Shown here: positions 27,038-36,209 of the stretch, one piece after another
Position numbering within the stretch: position 1 is the first letter of the stretch
Layout: every line of letters begins with the position of its first letter
Assembly: GCF_003258605.2 (NCBI RefSeq)
Contig: NZ_CP031264.1
Coordinates: forward strand, 3,906,001-3,970,000
Source of the DNA: Peterkaempfera bronchialis
GTDB lineage: Bacteria; Actinomycetota; Actinomycetes; Streptomycetales; Streptomycetaceae
Reading direction: 5' to 3'
Length of the DNA stretch: 64,000 nt
Translations under genes and position numbers: made by a program
Notes under the pieces: generated by a model
Seen by the model: the letters and a program-made list of their open reading frames with translations, nothing else
Told to the model about the DNA's origin: nothing
Databases searched by the model: none

Positions 27038-28414
27038 CGGTGAAGCGGCGCCCGCGCAGCGGCACACCCGAAAGCTCGGCGAGGCGGAGCGGGAGGGCGG
27101 TGCCGGACCCCGGTGAGCAGCTGGAGGTGCGGGTCTCCACGCGGAGGTGGAGCAGCGGTTCGCCGCCGGTGTCCCCGGAGTTGCCCACGGCGGCCAGCAT
27201 GGTCCCGGCCGTGACCCGGGCGCCGACCGGCACCCGCAGGGAGCCCGGCCGCAGATGCGCCAGCACCACCAGGGCCCGGCCGGTGTCCACGGCGATGTGG
27301 TTGCCCAGCGGATGCGCCGGGTCGACGCTGCCGGGCTCGTTGTCGGGGAGGCCGTCCACGGCCACCGCCACAATGCCGTCGCAGGGGCTGCGCACCGGGT
27401 GGCCGTAGGCCGCATAGCTCTCGTTGGCGGCGGGCATCAGGCCGAGCGCGCGGCGGCGGCGCCACCGCAGGCCGCTGCCGAGCACCGTCAGGTCGCAGCC
27501 GTGGTGGGCAGCGCGCCCGCAGGGGTCGGCGGCATGCCGGTTGACGGTGGGCCCGCCGGCCTGGAGCAGGCAGACGGTGCCGCCGCGCAGCGGTGACTCC
27601 AGCACCAGCGGCGGGTCGCCGGGGCCGCTGCGGGGGCGGCAGCGGAGGGCGGTCCAGGCGGCGGCGGCCAGTACGGCGAGCGGCGGCAGCAGCGCCAGCG
27701 GCGCGCGCAGGTCCCACGGCAGCCCGGCGGCGGGCACCCGCAGTCCGGCGGCCAGCGGACCGGCCACGGCGGCGGCGGGCAGCAGCCGCCCGTACGGGGG
27801 CAGGGCGTGCCAGGGGCCGAGGCGCAGCAGGCACCAGGTGGCGGCGAGCCCGGCGAGCACCAGCAGCAGCCAGTCGGTCGCCGATCCGGCGGTCAGCGCC
27901 AGGGCCAGTTGCAGCGCCGCCCAGCCGACGGTGGCCGCAGTGGCCTGGGTGTACCGCTGGGCGGTGGCCCGCCGGGTCCGGGCTGCGGTGGAGACCGGGA
28001 CCGGCGGGCGCGGCGGCGGCGCCGCCGGGGCGGACTCGGGCGCCCGGCGGGGCGCGGCGGCTCGGGGGCCGTCTGGTGGCGGGCGGTCAGCGCGGCCGGG
28101 CCGAGGACCAGGGAGGTGAGCAGCCCGGTGCCGTCCAGCCGGGCCCAGAGCAGCTCGCTGCCGTCCGCGCACTGCACCCGCCACAGCCCCCGGTACGGCT
28201 GCACCGACCGGACGGCGCCATGACGCTCCCGCAGCTGGTCGGCCATCAGCTGGAGCCGGTCCACGGGGACCCTGGCGAGCAGCGCCGGGGCAAAGGCGTC
28301 GGGAGGCAGCTGCGGGGCCGTCAGGACGGCCGTGAGCACGTCCTGGAGGGTCCTGTCGACCGGCCGGCGGCGGCCGTGCAGGAGCTGGGGACCGAGAGTG
28401 CGCACCATCCCCAC
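27027..28414 (-). pseudogene. membrane protein with M23/LytM-type domain, frameshifted
   Basis: The first about 115 residues (GTG at 28414; VRTLGPQLLHGRR, RVPVDRLQLMADQL) and the rest lie in different frames. A single missing base in a GC tract near 28065 explains the break. After repair there is a Pro/Ala-rich linker, about four hydrophobic helices (WAALQLALALTAGS; LLLVLAGLAATWCLL; LLPAAAVAGPLAAGL; LALLPPLAVLAAAAW) and a C-terminal M23 domain. That domain keeps the first zinc site H-x3-D (GNHIAVDTG) and HLRPGS, but the final HxH is HLR (LLHLRVET), losing one zinc ligand. It is therefore probably not a working peptidase. Convergent with the HAD gene. Confidence 0.75.
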
Positions 28415-28654
28415 GATGTGTCCTCATCTCTGCCGAAGGGCCTCTGTCTACGGCACTCACTCTCACCGTAAGCAGCCGGGGGCGCAAAACATGGCAACTC
28501 ACCCCAATGGCGCCAGAACGGATGGCGCTCCGCCCGCGCTCGAAAACCGTTGCGATCGGCGGGGCGGCACCCCTCCCGGAGCCGGGCCGCAGGCCCTACG
28601 CTCGCGCCAGCGTTTCCAGAGGCCGGTGATCCGGCCGACGACGGGGGTGGGGCC

Positions 28655-29884
28655 ATGGAGGTCACCGGACGGCTGCGGCAGGCCCGCGCGGCCCTGCTGG
28701 TCAGCTTCCTCTGCCAGGGCGTCGCCTTCGCCCTGCTGGTCACCCGCATCCCCGCCGTACAGAGCCGGTACGGCGTCAGCGACGCGCTGCTCCCGGTCTT
28801 CCTGGCCGCCGTACCGGTGCTCGCCGGGGTCGGCTCCATCGCCTCCGAGCACGTGGTCCGGCGCACCTCGGCCCGGGCGGTGCTGCGCGCGGTGCAGCCG
28901 CTGGTCTGCCTCTCCCTGGTCGGAGTCGGCGCGGGTGACACGGTGTGGCAGCTGGCCCTGTCGCTGGCCGCCTTCGGACTGATGGTCGGCGCCCTCGACG
29001 CCTCCATGAACATGCTGGGCGTGGGCCTCCAGAACCGCTATGGACGCTCCATCATGCTGGGCTTCCACGCCGCCTTCAGCCTCGGCGGGATCGTCGGCGC
29101 CTCGCTGGCCTGGGCCGGGGCGCACTGGCACCTCTCGCTGTACACCCTCTTCGGCGGGTCGGCGGCGGTGCTGGTCCCGGTGGTGCTCGCCGCGTCCACC
29201 CGGTACGCGGGCCCGGCGGAGCTGGCCGGCGCCGAGCCGGAGGCCGCCGCGCGGGAGGCCGCCGCGCGGGAGGCCGCCGAGGCGGCGGGCCGCACCCTCC
29301 CCTGGCGGCCGCTGCTGCCGCTCTGCTTCGCCATGGCCGCCGCGTACATCGCCGACGCCACCGTCTCCAACTGGAGCGCCAAGTACCTCCAGGACACCCT
29401 GCACAGCTCCGAGGAACTGGCCACCGTCCCGTACAACGCCTACATGGTGACCATGCTGCTCGGCCGGGCCCTCGGCGACGCCGGGGTGCAGCGCTGGGGC
29501 GCCGTGGCCGTGGTGCGCGCCGGGGCGGTGCTCTCCGCGCTCGGCTTCGCGGTCGCCGCGGCAGCGCCCGGGCCATGGACCGGAATCCTTGGATTCACCC
29601 TGCTGGGGGTGGGCCTGTGCGCCATTGTGCCGCAGGTCTTCGCGGCCGGCGGGCGGCGCTTCCCCGACGCCTCGGACGCCGCCGTGGCCCGCCTCAACCT
29701 CTTCAACTACGTCGGTTTCCTGATCGGCTCGCCGCTGGTCGGCGCGGTCGGCGACGCCGGCTCCTACCGGGCCGCGCTGGCCGTCCCGCTGGTCCTGGTC
29801 CTCACCGTGCTGCTGGTCTCCCGGGCCTTCGCCCCGCAGACGCGGCCGGAGGCCGCCGCCGTCGTGCCCACGGAGACCCGCTGA
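28655..29884 (+). CDS. MFS transporter (YbjJ-like)
   Basis: A 409-residue 12-helix transporter of the major facilitator superfamily. The first helices are ARAALLVSFLCQGVAFALLV and VFLAAVPVLAGVGSIAS. The conserved stretch is DASMNMLGVGLQNRYGRSIMLGFHAAFSLGG, here given in parts (DASMNMLGVGLQ; GRSIMLGFHAAFSLGG). The central cytoplasmic loop has EAAAR repeats. The C-terminal half has NYVGFLIGSPLVGAVGD. This set of motifs fits the YbjJ/inner-membrane MFS group. The substrate is unknown. It is followed 23 bp later by the deacetylase gene. Confidence 0.9.
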   Translation: MEVTGRLRQARAALLVSFLCQGVAFALLVTRIPAVQSRYGVSDALLPVFLAAVPVLAGVGSIASEHVVRRTSARAVLRAVQPLVCLSLVGVGAGDTVWQLALSLAAFGLMVGALDASMNMLGVGLQNRYGRSIMLGFHAAFSLGGIVGASLAWAGAHWHLSLYTLFGGSAAVLVPVVLAASTRYAGPAELAGAEPEAAAREAAAREAAEAAGRTLPWRPLLPLCFAMAAAYIADATVSNWSAKYLQDTLHSSEELATVPYNAYMVTMLLGRALGDAGVQRWGAVAVVRAGAVLSALGFAVAAAAPGPWTGILGFTLLGVGLCAIVPQVFAAGGRRFPDASDAAVARLNLFNYVGFLIGSPLVGAVGDAGSYRAALAVPLVLVLTVLLVSRAFAPQTRPEAAAVVPTETR

Positions 29885-29907
29885 CCGGCTCCGCTACCGT
29901 GGCGGCC

Positions 29908-31158
29908 ATGCCCGACGCCGTCCCCGCCGCCCAGCCCCGCCGCGCCGTCTGCGGCCTCCGCCTCCAGTGGGACGAGGGGGTCACCGCCTACGACTTCGGC
30001 CGGGGCCACCCCATGGACCCGGTGCGGCTCGCCCTCACCATGCGGCTGGTGGAGGCGTTCGGGCTCACCACGGCGCCCGGCGTCACCGTGTCGGCCGCCG
30101 CCCCGGCGGGCGACTCCACCCTGCGGCTGGTCCACGACCAGGCGTACATCGACGCCGTCCGCCGCACCGCCGAGCACTGGCAGGACCCGGCCCGGTACGA
30201 GCCGCGGTACGGCCTGGGCACCGAGGACAACCCGGCCTTCCCCGGCATGCACACCGCCTCCGCGCTGATCGCCGGTCAGTCGGTCGCCGCCGCCGAGGCG
30301 GTCTGGCCCGCCCCCGGCACGCCCGGCGACCGCCCCCGCCCACTGCATGCCGTCAACTTCGCCGGCGGGCTGCACCATGCCATGCCCGACCGGGCCTCCG
30401 GGTTCTGCGTCTACAACGACGCCTCGCTGGCCATCGCCCGGCTGCTGGAACTGGGCGCGGAACGGGTGGCCTATGTGGACATCGACGTCCACCACGGCGA
30501 CGGGGTGCAGGCGGCGTTCTGGAACGACCCCCGGGTGCTCACCGTCTCGCTGCACGAGCACCCCGCCACCCTCTTTCCGCAGACCGGCTGGGTCGGCGAG
30601 ACCGGCGGCCCGGACGCCCCCGGCAGCGCGGTCAACGTCCCGCTGCCGCCCGGCACCGGCGACTCCGGCTGGCTGCGCGCCTTCCATGCCACCGTCCCCG
30701 AACTGCTCGCCGCCTTCCGGCCGCAGGTCCTGGTCAGCCAGCACGGCGCCGACACCCATGCCGAGGACCCGCTGGCCCACCTCGCCGTCTCGCTGGACGC
30801 CCAGCGCGCCCTGGCCGTCTCCCTCCACGACCTGGCCCACCGCCATGCCGACGGCCGCTGGATCGCCCTCGGCGGCGGCGGGTACGCGGTGGTCGAGGTG
30901 GTGCCCCGGATCTGGACCCACCTCACCGCCATCGCCGCCGGCCGCCCCATCGACCCCGCCGCCGACACCCCGGCCGAGTGGCGCGCGGAGGTCTACCGGC
31001 GCACCCGGCAGCAGGCGCCGTACCGGATGACCGACGGCCGCCACCCGGTCCGCTGGCCGGACTTCGGCGAGACCGGCTACGACCCCGCCGACCGGCTGGA
31101 CCAGGCGATCCTGGCCGCCCGCCGTGAAGCCTTTCCGTACCACGGCCTGATGCCCTGA
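29908..31158 (+). CDS. acetoin utilization AcuC-like histone deacetylase family protein
   Basis: A 416-residue zinc-dependent deacetylase of the class I HDAC fold. Active-site stretches are FAGGLHHAMPDRASGFCVYND (in part: GGLHHAMPDRASGF), the charge relay and zinc site DIDVHHGDGVQ, the zinc Asp in SQHGADTHAEDPLAH, and ALGGGGYAV. In AcuC proteins this fold deacetylates acetyl-CoA synthetase; other family members act on acetylpolyamines. The ATG at 29908 is chosen; a GTG at 29899 is possible. A four-unit 16-bp tandem repeat begins over its stop codon. Confidence 0.92.
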   Translation: MPDAVPAAQPRRAVCGLRLQWDEGVTAYDFGRGHPMDPVRLALTMRLVEAFGLTTAPGVTVSAAAPAGDSTLRLVHDQAYIDAVRRTAEHWQDPARYEPRYGLGTEDNPAFPGMHTASALIAGQSVAAAEAVWPAPGTPGDRPRPLHAVNFAGGLHHAMPDRASGFCVYNDASLAIARLLELGAERVAYVDIDVHHGDGVQAAFWNDPRVLTVSLHEHPATLFPQTGWVGETGGPDAPGSAVNVPLPPGTGDSGWLRAFHATVPELLAAFRPQVLVSQHGADTHAEDPLAHLAVSLDAQRALAVSLHDLAHRHADGRWIALGGGGYAVVEVVPRIWTHLTAIAAGRPIDPAADTPAEWRAEVYRRTRQQAPYRMTDGRHPVRWPDFGETGYDPADRLDQAILAARREAFPYHGLMP

Positions 31159-31208
31159 CCGCCTGATGCCCTGACCGCCTGATGTCCTGAGCACCTGACG
31201 TCCTGACC
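31145..31208. repeat. 16-bp tandem repeat, four units
   Basis: Units GCCTGATGCCCTGACC at 31145, 31161, 31177 and 31193, the last two with a few changes. The first unit contains the deacetylase stop codon. Probably slippage-generated. Confidence 0.85.
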
Positions 31209-31518
31209 GCCTCGCGCACCCCCGGCGCATGCGCCGCCGCCGGATGCGCCCCTCGCACTCCCGCGCCTGCCCTGTGCTTCCGCGAGCGGTTCCCCGGGGT
31301 CGCGGCCACCGGAGGCGTCGACAGCGGTGCGCGACCGGCGTACTACGAGGTGCCGAGCGCTCACCAGGGGCAACCGGCGGTGCCGTCACGGTGACGCGGG
31401 CCGCCTTACCCCTCTTCCCACCCGTACCACCCGCAACTACTCTGGGGATACGCGTGTGCTGGCTTCAGTCACCGGAGGGGAAGCCGGTGCTCAGCGCATG
31501 CGAAAGGTCGGTGTTGAC
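31209..31518. other. non-coding gap upstream of excisionase-type gene
   Basis: About 310 bp with no plausible gene. It holds the promoter of the small HTH gene; ACTACTCT at about 31437 is a possible -10 region. No hairpin of note. Confidence 0.5.
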
Positions 31519-31728
31519 ATGGCTTCTGGTGAGAGGCCTCTCAATGAGGTCAACTTCCTGACCGTGGCTGAGGTCGCCGCGGTGATGCGAGTGTCGAAGA
31601 TGACCGTGTACCGGTTGGTGCACAGCGGGGAGCTGCCCGCCATCAGGGTGGGCCGCTCCTTCAGGGTCCCCGAGCAGGCGGTACACGACTATCTCCGAGA
31701 GTCCTACGTCGGGCGGGAGACCGCGTAG
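31519..31728 (+). CDS. small excisionase-family helix-turn-helix DNA-binding protein
   Basis: A 69-residue protein made almost entirely of a winged helix-turn-helix of the excisionase/MerR type (FLTVAEVAAVMRVSKMTVYR, then LVHSGELPAIRVGRSFRV, PEQAVHDYL). The motif set is the one used by small actinobacterial DNA-binding proteins encoded near bS22. It resembles BldC in fold but not in sequence. ATG 31519 is preferred from the family pattern (short tail then RPLNEV); an in-frame ATG at 31498 would add seven residues. The DNA target is unknown. No recombinase is adjacent, so it is a regulator rather than a phage excisionase. Confidence 0.88.
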   Translation: MASGERPLNEVNFLTVAEVAAVMRVSKMTVYRLVHSGELPAIRVGRSFRVPEQAVHDYLRESYVGRETA

Positions 31729-31903
31729 GGAAGCTGAGGCGCAGCGCAATCGGCCTGGTGGAAGCCCTGCCGCACCGCGTGTGTGCGACTCGATTACGGC
31801 ACGCGCGGCGTGGCAGGTACGCTAGGGCTTCCGTCAGTCGTATCCGGACTCCAGAGCACCGCGCCGCGGTCGCGAGAGAGTCCCAGTGAGCGAGGGTTGT
31901 TCC

Positions 31904-32002
31904 GTGGGCTCTGTCATCAAGAAGCGCCGCAAGCGTATGGCCAAGAAGAAGCACCGCAAGCTGCTCAAGCGCACGCGTGTGCAGCGGCGCAACAAGAAGT
32001 AG
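31904..32002 (+). CDS. small ribosomal protein bS22 (AURKAIP1/COX24 domain)
   Basis: A 32-residue, extremely basic peptide starting with [15 protein letters not shown], then [20 protein letters not shown]. It matches the 30S-subunit protein bS22 known from mycobacterial ribosome structures, in the family with the AURKAIP1/COX24 domain. It is shorter than most gene finders accept. GAGGGTT lies upstream as ribosome site, and a TACGCT at 31818-31823 may be its -10 box. A perfect 14-bp hairpin lies 17 bp past the stop. Confidence 0.93.
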   Translation: MGSVIKKRRKRMAKKKHRKLLKRTRVQRRNKK

Positions 32003-32018
32003 CAGCGCCCCGATCGCC

Positions 32019-32057
32019 CGACGCCCGCCCCGACCGCAAAGGCCGGGGCGGGCGTCG
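32019..32057 (+). terminator. terminator after bS22 gene
   Basis: A perfect 14-bp stem CGACGCCCGCCCCG with its complement at 32044-32057 and an 11-base loop. It has no T-run, as is usual in high-GC actinomycetes. Confidence 0.85.
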
Positions 32058-32228
32058 GCGTCTCTCCGTTCCCGTACGGACACGCTCCGCTGTCGTAGGA
32101 TCACCGAGGCGTCATACCGCCGGGTGGGGTGATCGGCGCCACACCGGTCATGCCGGGACATTCCCCGGCAATGACATAGCGATACCGTGCCTTGCGGGCA
32201 GGGGATTTCGAACGGGAGGACTGGCGCC

Positions 32229-33347
32229 GTGGGTAAGGTCGTGCTCGTCACCGGAGTGGCCCGGCACCTCGGCGCCCGGTTCGTCAGGGTGATCCGGGCA
32301 GAGCCCGACGTCGACCTGGTCGTCGGCGTCGACATCCAACCGCCCCCCTACGACCTGGAGCAGTCACCCTCCGAGGGGCCCGACGGCCACCTGGCCGACT
32401 ATGTCTTCGCCCGCGCCGACATCCGGCGTCCGGCCATCGCCCGGGTGATCGCCGAACACTCCGTCGACACCGTGGTGCACATGAACGTCAGCGCCACCCC
32501 GCTGGGCTCCGGCGGCCGCGGCGCGGTCAAGGAGACCAATGTCATCGGCACCATGCAGCTGCTCGGCGCCTGCCAGAAGGCGCCCACCGTGCAGCGGCTG
32601 GTGGTGAAGTCCAGCACCAGCGTCTACGGCTCCGCCTCCCGCGACCCGGCGGTCTTCTCCGAGCGCATGCAGCCCCGGGCGCTGCCCTCCGGCGGCTTCG
32701 CCAAGGACGCGGTGGAGGTCGAGGGCTATGTACGCGGCTTCGGCCGCCGCCGCCCCGATGTCGCGGTCTGCGTCCTGCGGTTCGCCAACATCATCGGCCC
32801 GGGTGCGGACACCCCGCTCACCGAGTACTTCTCGCTGCCGCTGCTGCCGACCGTGCTCGGCTACGACCCCCGGCTCCAGTTTGTGCACGAGGACGACGCC
32901 GTCGAGGTGCTGCGGCTGGCCTCCCTTGCGGCCCGCCGGGGCACCACCAACAGCGGCACCTTCAATGTCGCCGGCGAGGGGGTGCTGCTGCTCTCCCAGT
33001 GCGCCCGCCGACTGGGCCGCCCCACCGTCCCGGTGCTGCTGCCGGCCATCAGCTGGGTCGCCGGACTGGTGCGGCAGACCCGGATAGCGGACTTCTCGCC
33101 GGAGCAGATCCGGCTGCTCACCCACGGCCGGGTGGTCGATGTGACCCAGCTTCACGAGACCTTCGGCTATCGGCCCCGCCGCACCACGCCCGAGGCGTTC
33201 GCCGCCTTCGCGGAGGCCTGCGCGGCCGGGCTGCTCCCGCCGGAGCGGCTCACCGCCGTCACCGACCGGCTGGCCGGGCTGCTGCCGCCCGCCGGCGGCC
33301 GTTCCCGCACACTGGAACAGGGCACGTTGGAGCTGGACCTGCGATGA
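32229..33347 (+). CDS. NAD-dependent epimerase/dehydratase family protein
   Basis: A 372-residue extended short-chain dehydrogenase. The N-terminal nucleotide-binding motif is VVLVTGVARHLGARFV (GxxxxxG, about residues 4-19). An acidic residue follows the second strand (VVGVDIQ), and the catalytic region has SSTSVYGSA (Ser and Tyr, with the Tyr-Lys pair possibly replaced, as the K is not in the standard place). The length and C-terminal half fit sugar-nucleotide epimerases. The GTG start follows GGGAGGA. It overlaps the downstream acyltransferase by 4 bp, so the pair forms an operon. The substrate is not clear. Confidence 0.88.
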   Translation: MGKVVLVTGVARHLGARFVRVIRAEPDVDLVVGVDIQPPPYDLEQSPSEGPDGHLADYVFARADIRRPAIARVIAEHSVDTVVHMNVSATPLGSGGRGAVKETNVIGTMQLLGACQKAPTVQRLVVKSSTSVYGSASRDPAVFSERMQPRALPSGGFAKDAVEVEGYVRGFGRRRPDVAVCVLRFANIIGPGADTPLTEYFSLPLLPTVLGYDPRLQFVHEDDAVEVLRLASLAARRGTTNSGTFNVAGEGVLLLSQCARRLGRPTVPVLLPAISWVAGLVRQTRIADFSPEQIRLLTHGRVVDVTQLHETFGYRPRRTTPEAFAAFAEACAAGLLPPERLTAVTDRLAGLLPPAGGRSRTLEQGTLELDLR

Positions 33348-34654
33348 GCACCGCGAGGGAGTACGCCATGGGCGATGCCAAGGTCATCCCGATCGACTCC
33401 GCCCGGGGCGGCGGCCCGGTGCAGCCCCCGCACTCCTCCGAGCACGACCCGGGTGGCCGTACGGCGCCGGCGGCGGGCGCCGCCGCCGCCAAGCCGCAGG
33501 CACCCGCCCGGGAGGCGCCCGCCCGGGAGGCGGCCGACCGCCCCCGGCCCGGGGCCAAGCCCTCGGCGCAGGGCCGCGACCCCCGCCGGGCCCCGGGAGC
33601 GGCCCGCCCGGCCGTCGCCCGACCGGAGGACGGCCCCCGCACCGGACGGCACCGGCTGCCGCCGCCGCTCTCCGCACTGCCGTCGCCGCCGCTGCCCGGG
33701 GCCGTGGTGGAGGGCGCCTCGGACCGCGCGGGCGCGGTCGCCGAGAAGGTCGCGGACGCGGTGGGGCACGCCCTCGCCGGGCCGCTGGGCGACGCCGCGG
33801 AGCGGCTGCTGGGGCACGGCTGGGAGAGCCGCGCCGCCAATGGGCTGGCCTTTCTGCGCCGCCGGATCACCGGTGACTACGAGGTGGACGAGTTCGGCTT
33901 CGACCGGGAGCTCACCGAGGAGGTCTTCCTCTCGCTGCTGCGGCCGCTCGCCGAGAAGTACTTCCGGGTCGAGGTCCGGGGGATCGAGCACATCCCGGCC
34001 GAGGGCGGGGTGCTGATCGTCGCCAACCACTCCGGGGTGGTGCCGCTGGACGCCCTGATGACCCATGTGGCCATCCACGACCACCACCCCAACCACCGGC
34101 ACCTGCGGATGCTCGCCGCCGACCTGGTCTTCGTCCTCCCCGGCGTCAATGAGCTGGCCCGCAAGGCCGGCCACACCCTGGCCTGCAACGAGGACGCCCA
34201 GCGGCTGCTGGAGCACGGCGAGGTGGTGGGCGTCTGGCCGGAGGGCTTCAAGGGCATCGGCAAGCCCTTCTCCGAGCGGTACAAGCTCCAGCGGTTCGGC
34301 CGGGGCGGCTTTGTCGCCTCCGCGCTGCGCGCCCAGGTGCCGATCGTGCCCTGCTCCATCGTGGGCGCCGAGGAGACCTATCCGATGATCGGCAACGCCA
34401 AGACGCTGGCCCGGCTGCTCGGCCTGCCGTATGTGCCGATCACGCCCACCTTCCCCTGGCTGGGGCCGCTCGGCGCGATCCCGCTGCCCACCAAGTGGAC
34501 CATCCAGTTCGGCGAGCCCATCCCCACCGACAACCAGCCGCCGGAGGCAGCGGACGACCCGATGCTGGTCTTCAACCTCACCGACGAGGTGCGGGAGACC
34601 ATCCAGCACACCCTGTACCGGCTGCTGGTGCAGCGCCGCTCGGTCTTCTTCTGA
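33344..34654 (+). CDS. PlsC-type lysophospholipid acyltransferase
   Basis: A 436-residue protein whose C-terminal 260 residues form a PlsC/glycerolphosphate acyltransferase domain. Motif 1 is ANHSGVVPLDALM (the His and Asp of the acyltransferase site), then GVWPEGFKGIGKPF and PIVPCSIVGAEETYP. The N-terminal about 120 residues are low-complexity Ala/Pro/Arg (EAPAREAADRPRPGAKP) and probably unstructured. It is translationally coupled to the epimerase gene and likely acts on membrane or cell-envelope lipid. A strong bidirectional hairpin follows. Confidence 0.9.
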   Translation: MSTAREYAMGDAKVIPIDSARGGGPVQPPHSSEHDPGGRTAPAAGAAAAKPQAPAREAPAREAADRPRPGAKPSAQGRDPRRAPGAARPAVARPEDGPRTGRHRLPPPLSALPSPPLPGAVVEGASDRAGAVAEKVADAVGHALAGPLGDAAERLLGHGWESRAANGLAFLRRRITGDYEVDEFGFDRELTEEVFLSLLRPLAEKYFRVEVRGIEHIPAEGGVLIVANHSGVVPLDALMTHVAIHDHHPNHRHLRMLAADLVFVLPGVNELARKAGHTLACNEDAQRLLEHGEVVGVWPEGFKGIGKPFSERYKLQRFGRGGFVASALRAQVPIVPCSIVGAEETYPMIGNAKTLARLLGLPYVPITPTFPWLGPLGAIPLPTKWTIQFGEPIPTDNQPPEAADDPMLVFNLTDEVRETIQHTLYRLLVQRRSVFF

Positions 34655-34704
34655 CCCTTCTTCCGACGCGACCCCGGCACCCGTGATCGCAGCACTCCCG
34701 ACCA

Positions 34705-34753
34705 GCACGGCTGAGGGCCGCCACCCGCAGCGGGTGGCGGCCCTCAGCCGTGC
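34705..34753. terminator. bidirectional terminator between acyltransferase and rsbN
   Basis: A 23-bp perfect stem with a 3-base loop (arms 34705-34727 and 34731-34753) between convergent genes. One of the longest hairpins in the window. Confidence 0.92.
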
Positions 34754-34766
34754 CAGGGTCGTACGG

Positions 34767-36047
34767 TCAGCTCAGGTCGAGGCCGAGACCCGGCAGCAGA
34801 CCGGGGATCAGCGGGGGAACCGTGAGGCCCGGCTTGCCGCCGGTGGGCGAGGAGGAGGGGTCGCCCGTGGCGGTGGAACCGGCGGTGCCTGTGCTGCTGC
34901 CGGTCGCCCTGTTGCCGCTGCCGGTGAGCCCGCCGGTGAGGCCGTCCACCAGCCCGCCCACGCCCGCCGGGGTGCTGCCCGGCGTCGGGGAGGAGCCGGC
35001 CGTACCCGTCGGGGCCGCCCCGTCGCGCTCGGCGGGCACCATGGAGGAACCGCCGCCGGGGGTGCGGGTGCCGACGGCCGAGCGGCCGGGGCCGCCCGTG
35101 GCGCCGGGGCCGCCGGAGCGGTTCTCGCCGCCCGCCGTGCCGACCTCGCCGCCGTCCTGCTGGGACGGCTGGAGGATGTGCAGCGGCGCGACGTCCGCCG
35201 TTATGTCGTCCAGCAGCCGGGTCACCTGGGAGGCGACCGGGGCGAGCTGCTCCGGCAGCTGCCGCCGCAGTGAGGACCACCGGTCGTCCTGGGAGCGGGC
35301 GAAGACCGCCAGCCTGCGCATCGGGTCCAGCGAGCCGTTGCTGCGGTAGACGGACCAGAGCAGCCTGCGGCCGCTGGCCCCCTCCGCATGCATATCGGCC
35401 AGCGCCTTGCGGAGCTGCTCCACCGTGGCGGGGCTGAGGTCGGCGGCGGACCCGTCGTCGCCACCGGAGCGGCCCAGCAGCTGCTGGGCCTCGTGCATCC
35501 GGGTGGAGGCATGGTCCAGCAGCAGCGCGCCGCGCTCGTTGTCGGAGCCGGCCCAGTCCAGCTGCCACCCCTCCAGGCTGCGCTTCATGCTGTACAGCGT
35601 GTCGCCCGGCAGGGCCCCGGTGCTGGCCATCGCGACCCCGGCGAAGCCGCCGACGACCACCCCGGCGGCGAGCCCGCCGGCCGCCAGACGGCGGCCCCAG
35701 CGGCTGCGCGGCCGAAGCCGGGAGGCGGCGCCGGTGACGGCTGCGGTGGCCCGGTGGGCGCCGCGCCGGCGCTGCTCCGGGACGCCCGGTCCGGTGCCCT
35801 CGGCGAATGCCTGCTCGAAGGCGGCCATCAGCTGGGCCCGCTGCACCGTGCGCACCTCGGGGTCGAGGGTCGGTGGGGGTAGGGCGGCCAGCGCGTCGGT
35901 GGTGGCCAGCAGGGCCGCCATGGCGGTGGAGTGGCCGCGGTCGGGGCCGTCGTCGACGCCCTCGTTCCGCCGGTCGGCGCTCTGGTGCGCCGCCAACGCC
36001 TCGGCGAAGGACTTCGCCCGCCGGTGCTCAAGCACATTCGCTGTCAC
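34767..36047 (-). CDS. rsbN: anti-sigma factor of the RsbN type (anti-BldN)
   Basis: A 426-residue membrane protein. The N-terminal cytoplasmic part (VTANVLEHRRAKSFAEALAA) is followed by one transmembrane helix (LAAGGLAAGVVVGGFAGVAM, about 121-141), an extracellular DUF5667-like region (PGDTLYSMKRSLEGWQLDWA) and a Ser/Gly/Thr-rich tail. This matches RsbN, which holds sigma-BldN inactive in streptomycetes, and its gene lies directly beside bldN on the same strand as expected. The GTG at 36047 has a GAGGAGG ribosome site. A sigma-BldN-type promoter is found about 165 bp upstream. Confidence 0.9.
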   Translation of the reverse strand: MTANVLEHRRAKSFAEALAAHQSADRRNEGVDDGPDRGHSTAMAALLATTDALAALPPPTLDPEVRTVQRAQLMAAFEQAFAEGTGPGVPEQRRRGAHRATAAVTGAASRLRPRSRWGRRLAAGGLAAGVVVGGFAGVAMASTGALPGDTLYSMKRSLEGWQLDWAGSDNERGALLLDHASTRMHEAQQLLGRSGGDDGSAADLSPATVEQLRKALADMHAEGASGRRLLWSVYRSNGSLDPMRRLAVFARSQDDRWSSLRRQLPEQLAPVASQVTRLLDDITADVAPLHILQPSQQDGGEVGTAGGENRSGGPGATGGPGRSAVGTRTPGGGSSMVPAERDGAAPTGTAGSSPTPGSTPAGVGGLVDGLTGGLTGSGNRATGSSTGTAGSTATGDPSSSPTGGKPGLTVPPLIPGLLPGLGLDLS

Positions 36048-36209
36048 GGGTCGCACCTCCTCTCGTCGTTGTCGACACCCCGGCCGGCCGGACGGTTGCC
36101 CCGTCGAGCCGTGAACCACCCCGTGGAGTGAGGCGCCACCGGGCCGCCGAGCGCGTCCGGCAGGAGGCCGGATCGCCGGGTACCGCCCCGGAGGGGGATT
36201 GCACGCTGG

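Noticed and set aside
31519-31728. Calling the small HTH protein BldC
   Set aside because: Same winged-helix class and size, but the sequence (RPLNEV start, SKMTVYRLVHSG helix) is not that of BldC.
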